DNA of 12,031 nucleotides from Deltaproteobacteria bacterium (lineage in GTDB: Bacteria; Desulfobacterota; Desulfobacteria; Desulfobacterales; ETH-SRB1): the NCBI GenBank assembly GCA_030627475.1, contig DAOURZ010000014.1, positions 1 to 12,031 of the forward strand, given 5' to 3'. The notes beneath the pieces were generated by a model. The model saw nothing but the letters and a program-made list of their open reading frames with translations. It searched no databases and had not been told where the DNA came from. This document shows, piece after piece, positions 1-6,000 of this stretch; the first letter of the stretch is position 1, and each line of letters starts with the position of its first letter. A program made the position numbers and the translations under genes.

Positions 1-703
1 ACTGTGCTATTATTTCGGCCAGCTTTGTTCTCAGAAGCGGATCAGTAGTGGTAATCAGTTGTTCCTGAAGCGCCTTGCTTTGTGTCGCAACATTTTCAAG
101 AGACTGTTGCCGCAGAAATTCACTCATACCATTAACGTAATAGCCAAGTATCCTTTGAGCTATCTTTGGATCTTTAAAAAGAAAGCCAAGCTTCAGGACA
201 CCACTCTTCTTGTCCGCCTTAATCTCCAGCTTGCCCTGAATGGATTTATATGCATCCTGTAGCGTGGGTGGTTCTTCGGTCTTCCAGGTCTTTGTTTGTT
301 CATCCCAGGAATCCTCAAAAATAATCTGCATCAGTTTATGCTTTTCAACCAGATTATTTGTCATTTCGCGGCTTTTCAGGACAATCTCGAACTTTTCCAG
401 AGAACCCGCCCCTCCGATCCCGACCTGAGATGCAACCATTGCGCCGAATCCGCCCAAGGCAGACAGGCTGCTGCTCAAAGAGGCCTTCTCCTGTTCAATC
501 GGGATGATGGTACATTCTGACCGGTATATATTGGTCAATATCAGACTGTATATCACAGCAGCCACGCCCGCAATAAAAACAAAGAAAAATATTATCCGCT
601 TGTATTTCAGCAGAACAATAAACATATCCAGCAGATTAATTTCGTCTTCGCAGGGTAGATAATTTTCCGGGTATTGTTGCTGCAAGGATTCCTGGTTATT
701 CAT
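1..703 (-). CDS. wzz: Wzz-type polysaccharide chain-length determinant, N-terminal part (runs off the left edge)
   Basis: Open minus-strand frame of 234 codons from the ATG at 703-701 to the window edge with no stop, so the C-terminus is missing. The product starts MNNQESLQQQYPENYL. It has a cytoplasmic stretch with the usual Wzz lead-in (EDEINLLDMFIVLLKYKR, about residues 19-36), one transmembrane helix (about 37-57) and then a periplasmic domain. Family-like features include a Gly/Ala/Ser-rich stretch with ALGGFGAM (about 80-100) and TTDPLLRTKLAEI at the truncated end, which matches the Wzz pattern before the second half of the domain. Family role: inner-membrane regulator of O-antigen or capsule chain length, usually with a second membrane helix near the C-terminus, not visible here. 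A GGAG ribosome site (710-713) sits 6 nt before the ATG. It lies downstream of the adk terminator, so it probably starts its own transcription unit, perhaps a polysaccharide cluster continuing to the left. No convincing promoter was found in 704-911. Confidence 0.5.
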   Translation of the reverse strand, partial: MNNQESLQQQYPENYLPCEDEINLLDMFIVLLKYKRIIFFFVFIAGVAAVIYSLILTNIYRSECTIIPIEQEKASLSSSLSALGGFGAMVASQVGIGGAGSLEKFEIVLKSREMTNNLVEKHKLMQIIFEDSWDEQTKTWKTEEPPTLQDAYKSIQGKLEIKADKKSGVLKLGFLFKDPKIAQRILGYYVNGMSEFLRQQSLENVATQSKALQEQLITTTDPLLRTKLAEIIAQ

Positions 704-911
704 TATTTTCTCCAAAAATATATGATTCGGAACTTACTACATAAGACCGCTTTAACACATCTTTTTCTCAAAAAGCGCTCAACTCAGGTTTGTCCACATA
801 GCCTGGCTATTCCATCAACTTTTGTGCCTGCCCTGATGATGGCATGCAAAAACCGACTTGTTCTCCATAAGCTCACCAAAATGTATAACCCCTTGAAATC
901 ATTAAAAACAA

Positions 912-953
912 CCATACCTATCCGGTTAATGCGCAACAACCGGATAGGTATGG
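912..953 (-). terminator. Rho-independent terminator of adk
   Basis: Perfect 16-bp inverted repeat, CCATACCTATCCGGTT at 912-927 and its complement at 938-953, with a 10-nt loop. Read on the minus strand it begins 31 nt past the adk stop codon and is followed by TTGTTTTT, the T-rich tail expected of an intrinsic terminator. The plus-strand side is followed by A residues, so it should act on adk only. Confidence 0.5.
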
Positions 954-984
954 AAAAACCTTAAATTTTTTAATACGCTTTTTT

Positions 985-1659
985 CTACAGTTTTGAAATA
1001 AGCTCTGCTGTAACTGATTTTATATCAGCAGCGCCATCCAGAGTAACGTATTTAACAGCTCCGCCTTTTTCAGCAATATCTTTGAAATAATATGCTGCTG
1101 CAAGTGTTCCTGTGTCTGCGTCATAGTAAATGCCGTGGCGTTTGTCGATGGCTCCCTCATCCTGGTCATCGGCTCTTTTGGTTAATTCGCCGCCACATAC
1201 CCGGCATTTGTCTCCATCAGGCTTGATGGCGTCAATAAAGATATTGTTGGGATGATTGTTATCATTTACACAAAGTCTGCGTCCCATAATTCTGTCTTTG
1301 GCGATCTTGCGATCAAGAAGTATTTCCACAACAATATCAAGATTCATACTTTCTGCTTTGAGCGCTTCATCAAGCTTGATTGCCTGGTTCTTGTTTCTTG
1401 GAAAACCGTCGAGTAGCCAGCCGATTTTACAATCATCTTGTTTCAGACGATCAAGTATCATCGGTATTGTAATTTCGTCCGGTACTAATTCGCCTTTATT
1501 GATATATTCCTTGGCCTGTTTACCAAGCTCAGTTCCGCCCTTTATATTGTCACGAAAAATAGCGCCTGATTCAATATGAGCAGCCTTGTATTTATCCTTT
1601 ACAATAGCTCCCTGAGTTCCTTTTCCGCTGCCGTTTGGACCAAAAAATAAAATGTTCAT
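985..1659 (-). CDS. adk: Adenylate kinase with a variant, extended Cys-containing LID
   Basis: A 224-residue cytoplasmic nucleotide kinase (ATP + AMP to 2 ADP), within the usual size range of long-form Adk. The P-loop GPNGSGKGT is at residues 7-15 with Lys13. The AMP-site motif DGFPR is at 84-88, and the LID begins with GRR at 127-129. The P-loop has Asn9 where many family members have Pro. The LID is unusual: instead of two Cys pairs it has Cys131, His137 and a Cys153-x2-Cys156 pair, separated by an insert. That could still bind zinc with three Cys and one His, which is inference. The ATG at 1659 is preceded by AGGAG at about 6 nt. A candidate promoter lies about 120 nt upstream and a strong terminator follows, so it is probably transcribed alone or partly by read-through from the cytochrome gene. 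The closest remembered relatives are Desulfobacterales Adk proteins. Confidence 0.5.
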   Translation of the reverse strand: MNILFFGPNGSGKGTQGAIVKDKYKAAHIESGAIFRDNIKGGTELGKQAKEYINKGELVPDEITIPMILDRLKQDDCKIGWLLDGFPRNKNQAIKLDEALKAESMNLDIVVEILLDRKIAKDRIMGRRLCVNDNNHPNNIFIDAIKPDGDKCRVCGGELTKRADDQDEGAIDKRHGIYYDADTGTLAAAYYFKDIAEKGGAVKYVTLDGAADIKSVTAELISKL

Positions 1660-1775
1660 AAAATTCTCCTTTCTCAGTAATAATATTTTGTTATAATTTC
1701 CGGTTCTTCGTTAAGAAAATTGTGCAATAACCCATAGTCTCTATGAAAAATTGTTACAAAAAACTGACGTTTCTT

Positions 1776-1802
1776 ACTATATAAATAGGTATATAATGTC
1801 AA
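1776..1802 (-). promoter_or_regulatory. Candidate sigma-70 promoter for adk
   Basis: On the minus strand a consensus -35 TTGACA (1797-1802) is separated by 15 bp from TATAGT (1776-1781), one mismatch from the -10 consensus. A 17-bp spacing would give TAGTAA instead. It predicts a leader of about 105-110 nt before the adk ATG. The perfect -35 is the main support; the short spacer lowers confidence. Confidence 0.5.
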
Positions 1803-1903
1803 GAGATTGAAGCTTTAAGTTTTTAACTCGTCAGTCCAAAATCAAAAAACGTGTATTGACCGACTAAAACCGTGCCTGCCTGAATGGAATTTTCGTTCCA
1901 ATA

Positions 1904-3247
1904 TTATTTACTTATAGTTATCCTCTCAGGTATCATTTCAGGAGATACGATAACGTTTTTGTTTGCATTTTTATAAGCCGGCTCTACATCTTTTTCAAGC
2001 AGGAAAAGACCGGTATTCCCGTGGCATGAATTGCATGTTTTGTTTTGCGGGGTCTTTTTCCTGATATTATGTGGTGTTGCAGGTTTCCATGTTGGAAGTC
2101 TGTCAAAATTGGAAAGGCCATTATCAACATAATAACCAAAGGTTTCCTGATCCACAGGAATATGGCGTACTACAACAAATTTTTCGGGCCTTTTTTTGCT
2201 TTTAAGAGAATTAAAACCTATCTTGAAATCAATGGTTGAACGTCTGGTTTTAAAATATTTAATGCCCTGTTTGTCCTTTCCAACATGACAGCCATAACAA
2301 TTCTTGTACTTTACGGAATGACAGACCTGACAACTGACTCTGTCTTTGTGCGATATGTGCTGATCTGCGTTTTTTGACTTTAAATCATAGATATTCATGT
2401 GGCAGTCCAAACACTTCGGACCGTTTTCAACCTCATAACGGTTTGCGTAATCTCTTCCGTCTCCATGCATTTCATCTGCCGTGTGACATTTGCTGCATTT
2501 AAAGTATTTTTCTTTGTGTATATCGGGAGGCATTCCTTTATTTTCACCAAAATATTCATTTTTTATACGGCTTCCGTGACAGGCTGTGCAAACCAGGTTC
2601 ATTGGGGGCCTTTTCTGAAAAATATGGCCATCCAGCAGCCCTCCTCCCACAGCTTCGGGACGGCTGATGTGGCATTGACCGCAACTGCTGTGGCAAGAAC
2701 TACAATGATTTTTTCTTGCATCATCAACTTTTGAATGCATAATTTTGTCAACGCTTGACCGTTTATCAATATTTTTTTTAAATGGTCCAAGATTAACATG
2801 AAGACTGGTTTTGTAGTGTCTGGCAATATCATCGTGACATGATCCGCATGTGCTTGAAGGATCAGGGTATGAAGGATCTTTTATTACACCTTTGTGCGCT
2901 GTTTTCCAGTCAGGATCCTCCGGATTTCCTCCGTGACATTCATGACATTCAATTTGACCATGATTTTCGTCTTCTGTAAAAAGAGAGTCAACAAACACCC
3001 TCTCATGCGGAGCCAACGGCTCCACAGAACCTCCTCAGCCTTCACCTGAGTTTTCAGAAGAAATTGCAGGTTTGTACTGACCGGTTTCAGCTATTTCCCG
3101 TGTGATTTTTATAAGATTTTTAGCGCTGGTATGACATGCAACACACTGATTTACATTCTCGGCACACTGAAGATTGCTACTTGCATTATACAATAGTAAA
3201 AAAGCTGAAATTAGAAAAATGATAGTCGTTAATTTAATGAGTTTCAT
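1904..3247 (-). CDS. Secreted 11-heme cytochrome c with predicted selenocysteine (UGA at codon 71)
   Basis: Read as one 447-residue protein, with the UGA at 3037-3035 decoded as Sec71. Residues 1-70 carry a signal peptide (hydrophobic 7-22, probable cleavage after Ala29) and one CVACH heme site (35-39). The same frame then continues GEGUGGSVEPLAPHERV into a domain with ten CxxCH sites: CHECH, CGSCH, CSSCH, CGQCH, CTACH, CSKCH, CLDCH, CQVCH, CYGCH and CNSCH. The downstream part has no signal peptide of its own, yet c-type heme is attached only outside the cytoplasm. A 9-bp hairpin with loop GUU lies just after the UGA (see the separate entry). GGAGG sits 9 nt before the ATG at 3247. The gene overlaps the preceding RNase D gene by 14 nt, so the two are probably co-transcribed. 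Likely role: periplasmic electron transfer; substrate unknown. From memory it recalls selenocysteine cytochromes such as Geobacter ExtKL; homology is not established. Alternatives are a nonsense mutation, or two genes with a GTG start at 3025. Confidence 0.5.
3006..3026 (-). promoter_or_regulatory. Candidate bacterial SECIS element
   Basis: Minus-strand RNA after the UGA at 3037-3035: 8 nt, then the arm UGUGGAGCC (3026-3018), the loop GUU (3017-3015) and the arm GGCUCCGCA (3014-3006), giving 9 bp including one G-U pair. The UGA-to-loop distance is 17 nt and the loop begins with G. Both fit the remembered bSECIS rules (roughly 16-37 nt, a G within the first two loop positions). The stem also covers the only alternative start codon, GTG at 3025-3023. 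Confidence 0.5.
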
Positions 3248-4373
3248 TTTTTAATACCTCCACTATATCTCTGCCAAATGCTTTTTGTTGCCATTTTTTC
3301 ATTTTTTTAATTTTTGATAGATCCTTGACATAAGCCGGATTTTGTATTGCGATTGAGGTTATAATTGTTTTATTGCAGATTATAGCCGGATCTAATCCTG
3401 TTTCTCTCGCTTTTGAATCTCTCCAGCGCTTAATAACTTTTGTTCTTAATGGAACTTCAGTTAGTAAAAGAGGAACTTTTTTGCACGGATAAACAGGCAA
3501 AGCAACCGAGGGTAATGTCAGGGAATTGTTTATTGCCTTGACCAGGGCATCACCATACATGTCGAGTTGTTTTGGGCTTAATGTTTTTATTTTTTCTAAC
3601 TGTTGTTTATTAACAGGTCTTTTCCTGACAATTTTCATTATAGAATCATTGCCGATTATTTTGAACAAAGGCTTGTCTTTTTTTTCGGCTATGCTTGACC
3701 TAAACCGAAGAAGTGCTTCAAGCACAGCAAGAGATTTACGGTCTAACTTGCCGGCTCCTTTGAATTTTATAAATAATGGTTCGTTATTGAGTGAGGCGGG
3801 CCTGACTTTGCTTAAAACTTCACATTCTTCATTAACCCATGAAATCCGCTCAATTTGTTTGAGTTCTTTTTCCAGAATTTCTGCAAGTTTAATAAGATAT
3901 TTTGTATCGTTTACGGCATATTCTATCATTTCTTCCGGCAGAGGTCTTTGTGACCAGTCTTTTTTCCTGTATTTTTTATTAAGACTGATCTCGAATCTTT
4001 TTTTAAGTACTGCATTTAGACTCGTTTCCCTGATTCCTAAAAACATACAGGCAATCTGGGTATCAAAAAGATTTTTTATCTCTATATTAAAATCCCTGTA
4101 AAGACTGCGTACATCGAAGTCGGCTCCGTGAAAAATTTTTTTGATATCACGCCGTGAAAAAAGGCTTTTAAGCGGTGAAAGATCTTGAATCTGTAAAGGA
4201 TCAATTACAACCTGTTTTTTTTTCGTAGCAATCTGGATCAGGCAGACCTTTTCTTTAAAATGATACATTGAGTCCGCTTCCACATCAACCGCAATGGACT
4301 TTTCCTTCTTTAAATCTCTTGTAATTTTTTCAAGATTTGTTTTAGTATTTATTAGATTATAGTTCGTTATCAT
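3234..4373 (-). CDS. rnd: RNase D-family 3'-5' exoribonuclease (DEDDy exonuclease plus HRDC)
   Basis: A 379-residue cytoplasmic protein, about the usual RNase D length. The exonuclease domain occupies about residues 3-175 and all DEDDy catalytic positions are visible: Exo I VDVEAD (Asp30, Glu32), Exo II HGADFDV (Asp87) and Exo III YAVNDTKYL (Tyr152, Asp156). An HRDC domain follows at about 213-285 (start DRKSLAVLEALLRFR). The C-terminal third, with basic stretches, is probably a second HRDC-like nucleic-acid-binding module, as in E. coli RNase D. Family role: two-metal 3'-end trimming of tRNA and other structured RNAs. The ATG at 4373 has no strong Shine-Dalgarno match. The stop codon lies inside the cytochrome gene (14-nt overlap), so translation is probably coupled. 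A candidate promoter lies at 4460-4488. The pairing with a selenocysteine cytochrome is unexpected and may be only an operon of convenience. Confidence 0.5.
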   Translation of the reverse strand: MITNYNLINTKTNLEKITRDLKKEKSIAVDVEADSMYHFKEKVCLIQIATKKKQVVIDPLQIQDLSPLKSLFSRRDIKKIFHGADFDVRSLYRDFNIEIKNLFDTQIACMFLGIRETSLNAVLKKRFEISLNKKYRKKDWSQRPLPEEMIEYAVNDTKYLIKLAEILEKELKQIERISWVNEECEVLSKVRPASLNNEPLFIKFKGAGKLDRKSLAVLEALLRFRSSIAEKKDKPLFKIIGNDSIMKIVRKRPVNKQQLEKIKTLSPKQLDMYGDALVKAINNSLTLPSVALPVYPCKKVPLLLTEVPLRTKVIKRWRDSKARETGLDPAIICNKTIITSIAIQNPAYVKDLSKIKKMKKWQQKAFGRDIVEVLKNETH

Positions 4374-4459
4374 AAATAAACAATCTTTTTCCCTTGACCT
4401 GAATGACCATTTTGCTTACCCTGACAAAAAACTGGAACGAGTAAACCACTGAATTCTTT

Positions 4460-4488
4460 TTTATAACCAAAAGAAGATATAAAAACAA
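4460..4488 (-). promoter_or_regulatory. Candidate sigma-70 promoter for the rnd-cytochrome operon
   Basis: Minus-strand TTGTTT (4483-4488), a 17-bp spacer and TATAAA (4460-4465), about 90 nt before the RNase D start. The -10 is good and the -35 weak. The AT-rich surroundings could give such a match by chance. Confidence 0.5.
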
Positions 4489-4518
4489 CTTATAATTTTA
4501 TTCCCTAGTGAGAAGATA

Positions 4519-4644
4519 ATGATAAACATAACTTTTCCGGATGGAAGTATAAAAAATTTTGAGAATGCGCCAACCGGCCTGGATGCAGCCAAATCCAGGT
4601 TGGTGCTGAGATGGACACATGGAAAAGATGGCAAAATATGCTGA
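4519..4644 (+). pseudogene. thrS: 5' fragment of a threonyl-tRNA synthetase-like gene (TGS domain start)
   Basis: The plus-strand frame starts MINITFPDGSIKNFE and continues to TGLDAAKS (residues 19-26), closely resembling the first 26 residues of the TGS domain of ThrS. After the Ser the similarity ends: about 15 unrelated residues follow and a stop comes at 4642-4644, where a complete ThrS would be roughly 640 residues. No other frame continues the ThrS pattern. It lies between unrelated minus-strand genes and has only a weak AGAAG ribosome site, with a TATAAT at 4491-4496 upstream. Most likely it is a relic of a duplicated or rearranged thrS. The alternative, an expressed short TGS-like peptide, cannot be excluded. 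Confidence 0.5.
4570..4603. repeat. Bulged inverted repeat within the thrS-like fragment
   Basis: CCAA plus CCTGGAT (4570-4573 and 4578-4584, with CCGG bulged between) pair with ATCCAGG plus TTGG (4593-4603) around an 8-nt loop. The right arm starts exactly where ThrS similarity ends, so it may mark a rearrangement junction. No adjacent T run supports termination. Confidence 0.5.
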
Positions 4645-4737
4645 TATTTCCTATGGTAACATGTTGCAGATGATTTTGCAGGTAGCCGAGCAAATGGTCG
4701 AAACCCAGCAGAGGTAATCATAAATACTGTTGCGATA

Positions 4738-6000
4738 TTATACTCCTATTCCAAAGAAATTTATGATGAGAGAATTGAGCGATTTTTTTAGAACAGAATA
4801 AGAATAGTAACGGGTTGCAATCTCATAGTTATAATTTACCATTTTTTCTCTTTTTTCAGGTGATTCAAGGATTTCCCTTACTTTTTGGACTGTTTTTTTA
4901 GTTAGAAATCCATCCATGACTATCAGATCAAAACCTTTTGGCTCTATGTCTCGTACAAATGTGGCATAACGGTTTACCAGCATGGGTTTTCGAAAGTAAA
5001 TAGCTTCAAGAAAGGCATTGCCAAATCCTTCGTATAGGCTGGGATAGGTTATAAAGTCAGCATGGGGGTAGACATTCCAGAGCGAATATTGATTCGGATT
5101 TTTCAATCCATCGTTGATTGGATCAGCTAAACCGGCATCAAACAAGCGAAGATCTACACCTTGATCTTTTGCATTTTCTATAAGCCATTCGGCATATTCA
5201 AATCCTTCATCTCCTGTTTCGTGTGATATTACGAGCTTATAGCGTGGATCTTTCAAGTCGTGGACAAGTTCAATTGCATGTTCGATTCCTTTTCGCTGAA
5301 TAACCCTTGATGGCTGCAAAATCATAACATCATCCGGCTTTAGTCCAATTGAATTGCGGAAATCCTCTGTGCGCTTTTCATCCACAAATGGAGGATTTTC
5401 AAAATCCAGCACATTAGGAATAATGGTTGACGAAATTCCGGTGCGATGAGCCAGTTCTTCTTTAGCTGCTGAATTAATTACCACATGTTCAATATTAGGC
5501 AGAGTAGGAGGAAAGGCCATTTGAATATATTCGTTCACCGCATTAACTGTAAAACGCAACCTTTCCCAGTAAAAATCATGATGGTGCGCAATAGTCGGAA
5601 TCTGAGTTTCAGCAATGATCTCTGTTAAGGCCAATCCAAGAGGAACATGCATGGGAATGGTTAAAACATTTTCGGCTATCAGCATGTCGATTTTAAAATT
5701 TTCTATGAATTCATAGAGTTTTGCTTTCAAATAGGATCTTAGGAAATGAATTGCCTCGGTTACATCGGAACTCCTTCCTTTTTTACCAACAACCTGGCCA
5801 TTGATCCAATTGTTTTCTTTATGCTTAAAGAAGGCCTCCGGTACCAGAAAGCTGTTTTGCGGATTCCTGTCAAGTTCACCGGCAAACCAGAAACAGGAAT
5901 GTCCGCTTTTTTTTATAACCTGTGCCCACTTGCTTGATTCTAATGTAACTCCGTCTGTTCCCGCAAATCGTGTTGAAACAAATCCGATGTTCTCGCCCAT
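4738..6000 (-). CDS. GT4-family (group 1) glycosyltransferase
   Basis: A 420-residue GT-B fold enzyme without signal peptide or membrane helix, normal for GT4. The N-terminal domain has a Gly-containing start (GFVSTRFAGTDGVTLES) and a distinctive HHHDFYWER motif mid-protein. The C-terminal domain has the nucleotide-sugar region PSRVIQRKGIEHAIELV and the E-x7-E motif EGFGNAFLEA (Glu324 and Glu332), followed by RKPMLVNRY. These mark a retaining sugar transferase using an NDP-sugar donor; donor and acceptor cannot be read from the sequence. The ATG overlaps the stop of the upstream mechanosensitive channel gene (TAATG) and an AGAGGA ribosome site lies inside that gene, so the two are translationally coupled. 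With a channel and a HAD phosphatase-like enzyme nearby, a role in making a soluble glycoside such as a compatible solute is one guess; envelope glycan synthesis is equally open. Confidence 0.5.
   Translation of the reverse strand: MGENIGFVSTRFAGTDGVTLESSKWAQVIKKSGHSCFWFAGELDRNPQNSFLVPEAFFKHKENNWINGQVVGKKGRSSDVTEAIHFLRSYLKAKLYEFIENFKIDMLIAENVLTIPMHVPLGLALTEIIAETQIPTIAHHHDFYWERLRFTVNAVNEYIQMAFPPTLPNIEHVVINSAAKEELAHRTGISSTIIPNVLDFENPPFVDEKRTEDFRNSIGLKPDDVMILQPSRVIQRKGIEHAIELVHDLKDPRYKLVISHETGDEGFEYAEWLIENAKDQGVDLRLFDAGLADPINDGLKNPNQYSLWNVYPHADFITYPSLYEGFGNAFLEAIYFRKPMLVNRYATFVRDIEPKGFDLIVMDGFLTKKTVQKVREILESPEKREKMVNYNYEIATRYYSYSVLKKSLNSLIINFFGIGV

Larger units (their letters stand above)
4374..4737. 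other. Intergenic gap between two minus-strand units, holding a thrS-like remnant
   Basis: A 364-bp gap between the end of the glycosyltransferase gene and the start of the RNase D gene. It contains the candidate rnd promoter, the plus-strand thrS-like fragment, a bulged hairpin (4570-4603) and a short open frame of 32 codons (4619-4717, +) with no recognised similarity. No T-tailed terminator for the glycosyltransferase unit was found here. Confidence 0.5.

Noticed and set aside
1884..1900. Small hairpin (TGGAA / TTCCA) just after the cytochrome stop as a terminator
   Set aside because: Only 5 bp and not followed by a T run on the minus strand; too weak to call.
2399..2734. Plus-strand open frame inside the cytochrome gene
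   Set aside because: Shadow frame opposite a gene with ten clear heme motifs; no domain or start signal of its own.
1904..3025. Separate cytochrome gene starting at the GTG at 3025, with GGAGG 4 nt upstream
   Set aside because: It would lack a signal peptide although it carries ten heme sites, its start codon is buried in a hairpin, and the upstream stub with signal peptide and heme site is in the same frame. Kept only as an alternative to selenocysteine readthrough.
4461..4721. Minus-strand open frames of 62-86 codons in the gap before the glycosyltransferase terminus
   Set aside because: They are the complement of the thrS-like fragment, which explains the sequence better; no ribosome site or family pattern.
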